Shown here: in pieces, positions 16,720-25,209 of the stretch | Layout: every line of letters starts with the position of its first letter | Position numbering within the stretch: position 1 is the stretch's first letter | NCBI GenBank assembly: GCA_023416275.1 | Contig: JAEZIB010000199.1 | Span: forward strand, 24,890-88,889 | DNA: 64,000 nt | Direction: 5' to 3' | DNA from: Bacillota bacterium | GTDB taxonomy: Bacteria; Bacillota; Clostridia; Acetivibrionales; DSM-1351 | The notes under the pieces: generated by a model | What the model was told of the DNA's origin: nothing | Database searches by the model: none | What the model saw: only the letters and a program-made list of their open reading frames with translations | Position numbers and translations under genes: made by a program

Positions 16720-16748
16720 TTGACAAAATGATAGGTTTATGGTATGTT
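16720..16748 (+). promoter_or_regulatory. Sigma-A-like promoter
   Basis: TTGACA (16720-16725) and TATGTT (16743-16748) with a 17-base spacer. The -35 is perfect and the -10 matches at four of six positions. It points towards the secreted protein gene at 17276 but is over 500 bases upstream, so an untranslated transcript or a lost gene is possible. Confidence 0.4.
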
Positions 16749-16888
16749 TTACCTAAATTGGGTATAAATAATTTGTCATATATGGTAAGAGTGAACAAAT
16801 GTCTTGGTGAATTTTGTATAATGTTAAAATGGCTTAAAAGGTACTGACAATGAACCATGCAAAGAACCTTTTAAATAAAGCAAACCTA

Positions 16889-16927
16889 AATAAAAGGTAG
16901 CTATAGCTTTATTATAAACCTTTTATT
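16889..16927 (+). terminator. Long A/T-rich hairpin
   Basis: AATAAAAGGT (16889-16898) pairs with ACCTTTTATT (16918-16927) across a 19-base loop. The 3' arm supplies its own T-run, so it could work as a weak terminator for transcripts from the promoter at 16720. Confidence 0.35.
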
Positions 16928-17275
16928 AACGTTTGTATATTTGCTTGTAATAAGGGGGGATGAAATGCTAAAGTTAAGTTTTGAATCATCACTTTTACCA
17001 CAGCTATGATGATAGTACCCAATATGGTTTGAATGCTTTCAAAAAATGTAGCTTTTGTCTATACCGATAATGGTTATAGCGGTAGTATATAATGAAATTG
17101 GATTTACTTGAGTTATCAAGGACGTCAAGCTATAAAAGTCATAGGAATTCAAAGTCTACATTATTATCAAAGCTAGTAATTATATCGGTAGGCAGAAAAA
17201 ATTGTGAGGGGTACTTCTGAGTAGTAGGAGAAGATATCCATAGAAACAAAAATCAATTATAAATGGAGAATATTT

Positions 17276-18220
17276 ATGAATAAGATTAAAAAACTTATAA
17301 GTGTAATTTGTTGTGTGTCATTAATTTTGACGATGTGCTTTAATACATATGCATATACTGAGAGTGTTGCATCAACTGATAGTACAGACAGCTATCAATA
17401 TACTGATAGTCAAAATAATATTGTAAAATTGGTAAGAGAGACAGATGATACAATTACTGTTTATGTTAATGGTAAGTTAGATCATTCAGCAAAAACAGAT
17501 TTAAAAAATGATACAATAGAATATATAAAATATGATAATAGTGATAAAGGTAACAAATATAAGAAGAATGTAGTAGAAGAAAATAAGAATATAAATGTTA
17601 TAAAGAGTAAAGAAACGTTAAAAGCTAGTGCTTTAGTCAAGGAAATACCTTCAGAGATATTAGAAGATTCTAAAAGCCAAAATACTCAGAGTCTTCAAAA
17701 TTCCATGGTAAGAGCAGCAGCATATGAACCTTTTCCATATTGGGAAGGTTGGTCATATGTAACTACATATACGCATTATGATATATATCCAAATAACCCT
17801 TGCGAAGGATATAAAAAGAAAGGTGGCACAACACAGTACTCTGAGAAAAAAATTAGCTTTGTTAGGAGTATGGCTATTGGTGTTGGAGCTTCACTATTAT
17901 TGGCATTATTTACTGGGGGAATTACTTTACCAGTAGCAATTGCAGCAATAGTGGGTTGTGCAGGTGCTTTTGTTATTGATGGTAAGTTTACACAAGATCT
18001 TGATGTATATGCTCACTATGAGATTCAGTGGGAAAATTGGTTAGCTAGAATTAATAACCGCAATTTTTATACAAATCAAGGAACATATTATATTGTTATG
18101 TTAGAGCCTAATACTCATAAGACATCTACTACACTAGCCAATGGGATGGGTAAGGCTGGATTTATATGGGATATGAATGAATTCTTAAGGAGTACAATTT
18201 TAACTGAAGACTGGTTCTAA
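17276..18220 (+). CDS. Secreted protein with a long hydrophobic segment (314 aa)
   Basis: A signal peptide spans residues 1-27 (KIKKLISVICCVSLILTMCF, cleavage near YAYT). A charged, low-complexity pro-region follows to about 140. Then comes a WEGWSYVTTYTHYDIYPNNPCEG segment and a strongly hydrophobic Gly/Ala/Ile/Leu stretch (about 203-238) like a membrane-inserting hairpin, and an aromatic C-terminus. The build (signal, pro-region, Gly/Ala-rich hydrophobic core) resembles secreted pore-forming or bacteriocin-like proteins, but no family is recognised and no immunity gene is identified. A terminator follows at 18342, so the gene is its own unit. Confidence 0.6.
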   Translation: MNKIKKLISVICCVSLILTMCFNTYAYTESVASTDSTDSYQYTDSQNNIVKLVRETDDTITVYVNGKLDHSAKTDLKNDTIEYIKYDNSDKGNKYKKNVVEENKNINVIKSKETLKASALVKEIPSEILEDSKSQNTQSLQNSMVRAAAYEPFPYWEGWSYVTTYTHYDIYPNNPCEGYKKKGGTTQYSEKKISFVRSMAIGVGASLLLALFTGGITLPVAIAAIVGCAGAFVIDGKFTQDLDVYAHYEIQWENWLARINNRNFYTNQGTYYIVMLEPNTHKTSTTLANGMGKAGFIWDMNEFLRSTILTEDWF

Positions 18221-18341
18221 AATCATATTAACAGGACTTATGCAGTTGCACCTAAATTGTAAGGCATTCATCCAAACCCTAAATCATAATATTTAGGCTA
18301 AAATTTTTATTAAAGAATATAAAAATGTAACCCCAAAAGGG

Positions 18342-18372
18342 AAAGAATCTCACCTACGATTCTTTCTCTTTT
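18342..18372 (+). terminator. Rho-independent terminator
   Basis: AAAGAATC (18342-18349) pairs with GATTCTTT (18358-18365) around an 8-base loop, followed by CTCTTTTTTT. It ends the secreted-protein transcript immediately upstream of the amidoligase gene's ribosome binding site. Confidence 0.8.
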
Positions 18373-18391
18373 TTTGTTAGGAGGGATATAT

Positions 18392-19855
18392 ATGCCAAAA
18401 GGACGCAGCACAAGCAGAGGCAATTCAACAGGAATATCCGGAGCATCAGGAATTGGAATGGGTTTTGGCGGTGGCGGAGCCGAAGCAGCAGGACCAAATA
18501 ATGAAATCAACGAAATAGCAGCACAGCCAATTATGGTAACATCATATTCTTCAACAAGGGGTAGGGAGGAGTTGGGAGTCAGACTGATGCAAAATGGTCA
18601 GGCTGAAGTCATATCCGGAAGTGGAAGTACATATCATGTTGATTCAATACAAAACTCTTGTACATGTATGGATCATAGAATAAGGCAACGAGAATGCAGA
18701 CATTTGAGGGCAGTCAACGAAGCCTTGGGAAGAAATAATTCATCCGATGCCGCAGATAATGAAATACAGGGTGAATCAGATAGACATATAGATGTTAATG
18801 GTGAAATCAATAATTTAGTATCCTTTGATGCTTTGGAACTGTCTGAGCCAGAGTACAATGCGCAGGATGATGACTTTTATTATACCGATCTTTCAGAGCA
18901 GGAATTTTCAGAAATACTGACTGAAGCGTCACAAGGAAATCTTACATATGAATATGAAAATGTTCTGAATTCTTCTCAGGCAACCTTTGGAATTGAAATT
19001 GAGCAGGTTGGAGGTGACAATGAAGCAATTGCCAGAGAATTAAGAGCGTTGGGGTTAAACGGTAGCGGAAGAGTACTTGGTTATAGTGAAAGTCATAACA
19101 GAATACCGCCTGAGGATCGTGAAAAATGGCGTGTAACACTTGATAGTACTGTTACGGGTGAAATTGTGTCACCCATTTTGAGGGATACTCCTGAAACATG
19201 GAGGCAATTAGAAAAAGTCTGTGAAGTAATAAAGAGAAATGGGGGAACAGTAAATATGCGCTGTGGAGGTCATATTCATGTAGGGGTTGATGTTCTCGAT
19301 AATTCAAAGCACCGATGGAGGAGATATAGAAAATTGATATCAAGTTTTGAGAACTTATTATATAGATTATCAACAAACAGTGATTTACCGACACATAGAG
19401 GTACAAGGTGGTCAGCTCCTGTAGCTAACATCTATAGACATATTAGCGACAGAATAATAAACATTGATGAAGCAGGCGGACAGGATGCGCTTAGAGGTAT
19501 TGCAGCAAGATTTAATTTTCATGGACATGCTTCAGGTGTAAGTACAAATAATGTGGCAACTGGAGCCAAACCAACTATAGAATTTAGAACATTTAATGGC
19601 TCATTAAACCCAGCTCAAATTCAAAATAATGTCAGAGTAGCTGTTGGTATAATGGAAGCTGCGAAAAATGCCCAGGTCAAAAGAGAAATTTCCAGAAAAA
19701 GAGGTAATCTGCTGAAGAACTTTATAAACATTGAAAGACCTTTAACAGATGAACATGCACAGATAAAGAATTTCCTTGATATAGTTTTTACTAGAAAGAA
19801 GGATAAAAAATTGTGTCTTGGTGCATATAGCAGGTCTGAATGGCAGAATGTTTAA
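18392..19855 (+). CDS. Putative amidoligase with SWIM zinc finger
   Basis: This 487-aa protein has a Gly/Ser-rich basic N-terminus (1-40) and a SWIM-type zinc finger: C90, C92, C102 and H104 in CxC-x9-CxH. A C-terminal COOH-NH2 ligase (Amidoligase_2) domain covers about 195-450: FGIEIEQVGG at 199, the acidic TLDSTVTGEIVSP strand, GGHIHVGVD at 292-300 and IEFRTFNGSLNP at 396-407. These are the Glu- and His-bearing strands of the glutamine-synthetase-like fold, which forms amide or isopeptide bonds using ATP. ATG 18392 follows TAGGAGGGA. The adjacent cyclotransferase gene supports a role in making and removing a gamma-glutamyl-type modification. A bound target is unknown. Confidence 0.8.
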   Translation: MPKGRSTSRGNSTGISGASGIGMGFGGGGAEAAGPNNEINEIAAQPIMVTSYSSTRGREELGVRLMQNGQAEVISGSGSTYHVDSIQNSCTCMDHRIRQRECRHLRAVNEALGRNNSSDAADNEIQGESDRHIDVNGEINNLVSFDALELSEPEYNAQDDDFYYTDLSEQEFSEILTEASQGNLTYEYENVLNSSQATFGIEIEQVGGDNEAIARELRALGLNGSGRVLGYSESHNRIPPEDREKWRVTLDSTVTGEIVSPILRDTPETWRQLEKVCEVIKRNGGTVNMRCGGHIHVGVDVLDNSKHRWRRYRKLISSFENLLYRLSTNSDLPTHRGTRWSAPVANIYRHISDRIINIDEAGGQDALRGIAARFNFHGHASGVSTNNVATGAKPTIEFRTFNGSLNPAQIQNNVRVAVGIMEAAKNAQVKREISRKRGNLLKNFINIERPLTDEHAQIKNFLDIVFTRKKDKKLCLGAYSRSEWQNV

Positions 19856-19937
19856 ATAATATTGACTGGTCTTCAGAAATGTATTAATATATTTGTATAT
19901 ACAAAAAAGTATATAATATTTTATATGGAGTTTTCAA

Positions 19938-20384
19938 ATGAAAAAGGAAAAAGAAGAAAACACAAACATAATATTTAGGGTCAATAAAACCTTTAAAGAA
20001 GAATTCAGACTTTACTTTAGCACGGTGGATATGACAAAAAAGATTATTAGCCTTATGGAGAAAGCACTAAAAGATGAAAAATATAATGTCTACTATCCTT
20101 TCTTAGAGAGCCTTAAGGATAACAGATATACCACCAGTGCATTTGCAGCTGCAATAGACGATGTTTTCTACTATAAATCCAACGGTGATGACGATTCAAA
20201 GATGGTGCAAAGCATTAAGCAATTACTTTCAGATAAGTTTGAAATAAAAGAAGAAGTAACAGAATTGTTTTTTAAAAATATATACTTTAATACTTACAAA
20301 GGCGATTATAAGCTTATGTACAGTCACAAACAGGCTATTTTAGATACGATTAGTGAAATAATTAATACTACAAAAGATATATGA
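19938..20384 (+). CDS. Hypothetical protein (148 aa) of the amidoligase cassette
   Basis: ATG 19938 lies 82 bases after the amidoligase stop, with a GGAG site upstream. The product is soluble, helical and rich in Lys, Asp and Tyr. Its first 25 residues (NIIFRVNKTFKEEFRLYF) look like the strand and first helix of a ribbon-helix-helix protein, but the remainder does not. It sits between the amidoligase and the cyclotransferase, so it could be a substrate or regulator of that pair; this is inference from position. Confidence 0.6.
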   Translation: MKKEKEENTNIIFRVNKTFKEEFRLYFSTVDMTKKIISLMEKALKDEKYNVYYPFLESLKDNRYTTSAFAAAIDDVFYYKSNGDDDSKMVQSIKQLLSDKFEIKEEVTELFFKNIYFNTYKGDYKLMYSHKQAILDTISEIINTTKDI

Positions 20385-20432
20385 ATTTAGTTAAAAACAG
20401 ATTGCTTGAGAATTTGAAGGGATGATTTAATA

Positions 20433-20795
20433 ATGAATGTTTTTGTATACGGAACACTAATGAAAGGATATTGGAATCATAGACTTTTAGAGAGAGAAAA
20501 ATTTATTGGTGAAGGAAAGATTAATAACTATGGTTTGTATAATGTTACCTCATCGTATCCTGGTGTAATACAAAAGAATGGTGCAAGTGTACTCGGTGAA
20601 ATTTATGACGTAAGCGAAAAGGCACTCAGAAAGCTTGATGAGCTAGAAGGAGAAGGCAGCTTGTATATCCGCAGGGCTGTAAGTGTAGAAACACCAGAAG
20701 GAATATTGGAAGCATATACATATTTATGGAACAAGACGGTTAATGAAAAGGATTATGTGGAGGTCAAAGACCTTCCATGGAGGCAGCACAAATAA
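20433..20795 (+). CDS. Gamma-glutamylcyclotransferase-like protein (GGCT/AIG2 family)
   Basis: This 120-aa protein matches the small GGCT fold: the signature VFVYGTLMKGYWNH at residues 3-16, then YPGVI, VLGEIYDVSEKALRKLDELEGEG at 54-76 with the acidic catalytic region, and YIRRAVSV. Members convert gamma-glutamyl amines to 5-oxoproline and a free amine. Pairing with an amidoligase upstream is a known gene-neighbourhood theme for reversible amide modification. The start ATG 20433 has GAAGGGATG upstream. Confidence 0.85.
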   Translation: MNVFVYGTLMKGYWNHRLLEREKFIGEGKINNYGLYNVTSSYPGVIQKNGASVLGEIYDVSEKALRKLDELEGEGSLYIRRAVSVETPEGILEAYTYLWNKTVNEKDYVEVKDLPWRQHK

Positions 20796-20817
20796 AAAGT
20801 AGTGAGGAGTTGTATTT

Positions 20818-21357
20818 ATGGATAATGTTTATAATATGATTTTTAGTCCAGAAGAAAGCACAAAAATGATAAAGCCAAAGCTACCTGTTATAATTGCATT
20901 GGACGGTTACATATATGAGGCTGCCTCAATAGAAGCAGCAGTTCAATTGATTGTAAAATCTTCTATAAATGAGGATTATATGGATTGTGAAAGCGAGGAA
21001 ACAAAGTGGAATATGCGAGTATTAGCGGCCAGAAAATATGTAATGTTGGCGGCTATGAATGATAAGGATGCTATAGTTTTTGACACTTCCTACGGAAGAA
21101 TAAAAGAAAATTATGCTGCAGGTAATGATGATCCTGATTATGAAGATGATTTCGGCGGTGAACCTGTAAAGATTATGGTTGATAATGATGTTGAATTCAT
21201 TAAATCGTTGGCTACTCTCGGAACTATAGGTGTTTGGACTCGTGATGGATATAATTACTTAGAATCAGATAGTTCTAAAACTGAAGATAAATGCAGTATA
21301 AATACAGAAGGTGGAAGATTCTTAAGTATTGTTGGTGATGAAGAAATTATATATTGA
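20818..21357 (+). CDS. Hypothetical acidic protein (179 aa)
   Basis: ATG 20818 follows GTGAGGAGT, 22 bases after the cyclotransferase stop, so it is in the same operon. The product is acidic. It has LPVIIALDGYIYEAASIEAAVQLIV near the N-terminus and an Asp/Glu/Tyr-rich middle (NDDPDYEDDFGGEP). No family recognised. A terminator 20 bases downstream ends the cassette. A surface rich in Asp/Glu side chains would suit an amidoligase substrate, but that is speculation. Confidence 0.6.
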   Translation: MDNVYNMIFSPEESTKMIKPKLPVIIALDGYIYEAASIEAAVQLIVKSSINEDYMDCESEETKWNMRVLAARKYVMLAAMNDKDAIVFDTSYGRIKENYAAGNDDPDYEDDFGGEPVKIMVDNDVEFIKSLATLGTIGVWTRDGYNYLESDSSKTEDKCSINTEGGRFLSIVGDEEIIY

Positions 21358-21378
21358 TTATAATAAAGCCTTAATGAT

Positions 21379-21409
21379 GTGTCTCGATATAAATCGGGGC
21401 ACTTTTTTA
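21379..21409 (+). terminator. Rho-independent terminator
   Basis: GTGTCTCGAT (21379-21388) pairs with ATCGGGGCAC (21393-21402) using two G-T pairs, with a 4-base loop and seven T. It separates the amidoligase cassette from the pilus/secretion operon. Confidence 0.85.
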
Positions 21410-21449
21410 TTGAGTAATATCAAAATCTAAAAGGAAGGATGGAATTATT

Positions 21450-21974
21450 ATGTTAAGGATAAGAAGAGCGAGCTGCTTTTTAAGAGAGGCAATCCTCAAG
21501 CCTGTTATTACTATTTGTGTCATACTGTCAATTCTTATGAGCACGGCTTTACCTGCGTATGCGGGTAGCAGTATGTGGGATGAAATAGAGAAGTATACAG
21601 GCGATACAAATCTTCAGGCTGAAGCTGCAAAAAGTGTATCACCAATAATTAGATTTGCGTTTTTTATATTTGCAATACTAGCAACATTGGGGGCAGTAAT
21701 AGTAGCATTTGGTATTTTGAAGAAAGCAATAAAAGTTAAATTTGGTAAGGATGGATTTGATAAAAGATGGATTGTAGAAACAGTAGCGGTGTTAGTAATT
21801 TTTATAGTTATTGGTGGCGGAGCTTGGATACAATTTTTCAAAGCAGGTCAAGAACTTGTAGTTGACCCAGCGACAAAAATAATTACAAAAGATTATTCAG
21901 AAACTAAACAAAGTTCAGACAGCAATTCTTTAAAAAGTCAGGCCAGTGGCACAAGCAGCACGACAGGTAAATAA
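21450..21974 (+). CDS. Membrane protein, VirB2/TrbC-like candidate (174 aa)
   Basis: A long signal sequence (residues 1-39, ending STALPAYAGSS) precedes two transmembrane helices (about 66-90 and 110-128) joined by a basic loop, and a Ser/Thr-rich tail. Signal peptide plus two helices is the VirB2/TrbC pilin topology, though the length is on the high side and no sequence motif clinches it. It is the first gene of the pilus/secretion unit, with an AAGGAAGGATGG site. Confidence 0.55.
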   Translation: MLRIRRASCFLREAILKPVITICVILSILMSTALPAYAGSSMWDEIEKYTGDTNLQAEAAKSVSPIIRFAFFIFAILATLGAVIVAFGILKKAIKVKFGKDGFDKRWIVETVAVLVIFIVIGGGAWIQFFKAGQELVVDPATKIITKDYSETKQSSDSNSLKSQASGTSSTTGK

Positions 21975-22053
21975 GTACTTTTGATTTATAGGGTAGGGAA
22001 GTGAGAAAAATTCAAGCTTCCTTATCCTAATATTTATAAAAGAGGTGTTTTTT

Positions 22054-23082
22054 ATGATGGGTTTAACTCATGTTAGGGTAGGAGTTCTTTACTATGTTAT
22101 TCTTTCTGTTGCAGTAATACCTATATTAGCTGTATTTCCGCTGTTATACGGCATTCATGGAAACAGTATTAGTATTGCCGGAATTATGGTGGCTGCTTTT
22201 GCTGCGTTGTTACCTGACTTGGACAGCCAGCATAGTATTATAAATCAGATAAATCCCGTTACAGGATTGGCAAATAAAATTATTGAAATGATTACTCGGG
22301 GATTGGAATTGATAGTTAGGCTTGTTTTTAGTATAGGAATTGCAGCCCTTATAATTAAATACGCACCACAGGTAATTGCTCAAATAGAACATATCCAATT
22401 TTTAAAGCAATATGCTGATATTATTACATATGGAACAGCACTTTTACTAATCATATCAGGTGTAATTGGAGGAAGTGCTATTATATCTATTCCCTTGCTT
22501 GGAGAAGGCTACAAAAACATTATTTCTCTGATAAGAAAAGGAGACAGTTTCTTTAAAAGGATTGCTATGTTTTTGGTATATGCTGGAACTGGTATGTTTA
22601 TCATTATTTACAACTATAAACAGGTAAATGATAGCGTTCTGTATTTAGTTGGTTTTTTAGTAATAGCAGCTGTAATTTTTCCACATCGAACTTTTTTACA
22701 TTCAATTGAGGGTTTATGCCTTTTTTCATTTTGTGCTTTTCATCTTTCTCAAAAAATAGGGTATTCATATTTAGGAAGAGCATTTTTCCTAGGATATTCA
22801 AGTCACTTATATCTATCGGATATGTTTACTAAAGAAGGAGTTCCATTATCAATATTACCTAGAATCATAAAGAAAATTGGCATATATGACAGATTATCGA
22901 AAAACAAGTTATTTAATTTGGTATACAATGTGCTGAATATTAGACTAAGGATACCAATTAGCAGTACTGGTACAAAAGCCGGTAACAAAATTGAAGCATG
23001 CTATGTACTAATTTTAATAATATTAGCATCCGTAATTGCATTTGAGTATGGAATAGCTCTAAGCAATATTAGGGTTATATGA
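22054..23082 (+). CDS. YdjM-type membrane-bound metal-dependent hydrolase
   Basis: This 342-aa integral membrane protein has an N-terminal TH (residues 4-5), ALLPDLDSQHS near 51-61, HRTFLHS near 210-216 and GYSSHLYLSDMFTKEGVPL near 245-263. These His/Asp motifs between transmembrane helices define the YdjM/DUF457 family, named from a bacterial membrane hydrolase. Substrate is unknown. ATG 22054 follows AAGAGGTG. It lies between the VirB2-like gene and the Tad genes, so a role in processing wall or pilus components is possible. Confidence 0.8.
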   Translation: MMGLTHVRVGVLYYVILSVAVIPILAVFPLLYGIHGNSISIAGIMVAAFAALLPDLDSQHSIINQINPVTGLANKIIEMITRGLELIVRLVFSIGIAALIIKYAPQVIAQIEHIQFLKQYADIITYGTALLLIISGVIGGSAIISIPLLGEGYKNIISLIRKGDSFFKRIAMFLVYAGTGMFIIIYNYKQVNDSVLYLVGFLVIAAVIFPHRTFLHSIEGLCLFSFCAFHLSQKIGYSYLGRAFFLGYSSHLYLSDMFTKEGVPLSILPRIIKKIGIYDRLSKNKLFNLVYNVLNIRLRIPISSTGTKAGNKIEACYVLILIILASVIAFEYGIALSNIRVI

Positions 23083-23095
23083 GAGGAGCAAATAG

Positions 23096-25204
23096 ATGTT
23101 TTTTTACATAATAATAAGACAATCCTTTATTGATTTTACATTTATTGAGCAGATAAAAGAAGATGGACACAGTGTTAATACCTTTTTTGAATTTGATAAA
23201 GCAATACAATGTATGTCTGAAGAAAAAAACAATATTGATTTAGTAATTGCTTCAGAAACAGCAATTGATGATGATAATTCAAACAAATATGAACTATTAA
23301 AAGGCTATTTAAAAGACATTAGAGCTTTAACAAAAGCTAAAATACTATTGCAATTGAGCAATGAGCCAACCTGTGACTTCGATGAGTACTGCACAAGAAT
23401 AGGGGTGAACATACAAAAAGGGGACACAATTGACTTAAATATTGGTGAGACTTCGGAAGTTGAAACAGCTGTAAAGGATGAAGCAGATGCGGACAAGGAA
23501 ATAGCTCCTGAAAAAGAAGCAATATCAGAAAGTGAATCAGCCCCAGATAATGAAGCAGATCCAGAAAATAAGGGCGAACTAATACCATATAATGAAGACA
23601 TTTCAGATGTGGAAGCTCCAATAGATAAAGAAACTCTAACTGAGAATAAAAGTATATTATTAGCTGTTTCGGATGAATATGAAAAAATCATTTCTTCAAT
23701 ATCAAACATAAATATATTTGGAAATTCAAAAACTAAGTCCGAGCTTATAGACATGGCTAAGGATTTAGAGCCTGAAATTATCATTATGACATCTGAATTA
23801 CCAGGTGATGAGGACAAAGGAATTACATATGTTATAGAGCAAATTAGCTTAGATATCCGTATTATAATGATTTTAACAAAAAGATTAAATGATTTGATTA
23901 TAGGAAAACTTGAGCGGCTAGGAGGTGTAGAGTTTGTTAATAGAAATGATAGAGATAATCTAATAGAGGAATTGAAGGAATTAATCTTTAAAGATGGCAT
24001 TGAACATTCTAATTATGCTACTGAGAAAAAGAAAAATAGGAAAAATGAAGTCAAAGAAATAGATTTAAAAAATAATGAAAATGATGTATCTAATATTTTA
24101 GAAATAGTAAAAATAGGTGCAGGAAATACGGTTAATTCACTACTTGGATTTGGTAAAAGTGTATCTAGCAACATTGCAAAAGGGATTGAAACTATAAATA
24201 TTGTAAACAAATTTTCAAAAGTAAAAAAGTTTAAAGAACAGATAACTTCCAAAGAATCTCCGCATGAATCTCCACAAGATGCTCATCGAGAACCTCCCGA
24301 AGAACTTTATCAAGAATATTCTGTAGAACATAATCAAGAGCTTCCAGCAGAACCTCATGTAGAACATTATTTAGAAGAGTGCACTGCAAGTCCACAATTC
24401 AGATTAGTTGCAGTAATTTCAAACGGACATACAGGTAAAACTACAATAGCTGCAAATCTAGCATACTTAGCATCTGATAAAAAAATCAACACAGCACTTG
24501 TAGACTTGAATTTGAAACAATTTGATATGTATTATTGCTTTAATATCAGGGAAAAGCAAATACTGCAAAATCTTAATCATCCAGGTTATAACAAATACAA
24601 TATGATTTACAATGCTTTAGATGAACCGGATATTGATTGCTTACCAGATATCGCGTATCAGGAGAATAAACATCTTTCTGTTTTCTCAGGTGATGATGAG
24701 GAAGAAAATCCTATTCCTGATGCCGACAAAGTTTTAAAGCTTCTAGACAGGCTCCGAAGCTTATATGGTATAACAATAATTGATACGGGTAGGTATGATT
24801 CATTAGTCCATAATATAGTATCTATAGCGGATACAGTCTTATTTGTACATGATCTCAATCCAGCGTCCACTCGTAAAAATGAAAAATTGCTAATGCAGCT
24901 GTCAAGAACATCCAATCTTAAAAAATTCTATTTAATAATAAATGGAGTAGATGAAATTGATGAGATGTCAGCATCTGATTTAATTAAATACTATAAATCT
25001 GAAAATGGTATTACATTCAAAGACGTCTTTACTATTCCAATGAATTCAAAGGCATGTATAAATAGCAGTTGGGCGAGAAGTCCAATATATAAATCAAAAT
25101 ATGATGTATCACATGAATTGAGCAATAGTTTTGATAATATTTTTACTTCGTTGTTTGGTAACATTTCACAAAGCAAACAAATATTCAGCAAAAATAGGAG
25201 GTAG
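23096..25204 (+). CDS. TadZ/CpaE-like protein with receiver-like and MinD-like domains
   Basis: This 702-aa protein has an N-terminal receiver-like part (1-115), an acidic linker (about 125-185), and a second receiver-like part (about 187-300, LEPEIIIMTSELPGDEDKG). A Pro/Glu/His-rich linker (385-430) follows, then a MinD/ParA-like ATPase from about 440 (LVAVISNGHTGKTTIAANLA). The P-loop keeps GKTT but the usual signature Lys at its N-terminus is missing. TadZ/CpaE proteins place the Tad pilus machinery at the cell pole. It is 13 bases after the previous gene and directly followed by cpaB. Confidence 0.75.
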   Translation: MFFYIIIRQSFIDFTFIEQIKEDGHSVNTFFEFDKAIQCMSEEKNNIDLVIASETAIDDDNSNKYELLKGYLKDIRALTKAKILLQLSNEPTCDFDEYCTRIGVNIQKGDTIDLNIGETSEVETAVKDEADADKEIAPEKEAISESESAPDNEADPENKGELIPYNEDISDVEAPIDKETLTENKSILLAVSDEYEKIISSISNINIFGNSKTKSELIDMAKDLEPEIIIMTSELPGDEDKGITYVIEQISLDIRIIMILTKRLNDLIIGKLERLGGVEFVNRNDRDNLIEELKELIFKDGIEHSNYATEKKKNRKNEVKEIDLKNNENDVSNILEIVKIGAGNTVNSLLGFGKSVSSNIAKGIETINIVNKFSKVKKFKEQITSKESPHESPQDAHREPPEELYQEYSVEHNQELPAEPHVEHYLEECTASPQFRLVAVISNGHTGKTTIAANLAYLASDKKINTALVDLNLKQFDMYYCFNIREKQILQNLNHPGYNKYNMIYNALDEPDIDCLPDIAYQENKHLSVFSGDDEEENPIPDADKVLKLLDRLRSLYGITIIDTGRYDSLVHNIVSIADTVLFVHDLNPASTRKNEKLLMQLSRTSNLKKFYLIINGVDEIDEMSASDLIKYYKSENGITFKDVFTIPMNSKACINSSWARSPIYKSKYDVSHELSNSFDNIFTSLFGNISQSKQIFSKNRR

Positions 25205-25209
25205 ATACA

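Larger units (their letters stand above)
16377..17275. other. Gene-free stretch of about 900 bases
   Basis: No frame of useful length with a start signal is present. The region holds a promoter-like element (16720-16748), a second TATAAT-type box near 16816, a long A/T hairpin (16889-16927) and a short frame after AAGGGGGG that opens at ATG 16965 and stops after 14 codons. The fragmented frames from 16960 to 17200 may be remains of a lost gene, but no family can be read from them. Confidence 0.5.

Noticed and set aside
16965..17110. Possible small toxin gene after AAGGGGGG
   Set aside because: The frame stops after 14 codons and the neighbouring frames are broken, with no readable family.
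23305..24000. Long minus-strand frame opposite the TadZ-like gene
   Set aside because: It is the antisense of an acidic, Glu/Asp-rich linker, rich in Ser/Leu/Ile with no ribosome binding site.
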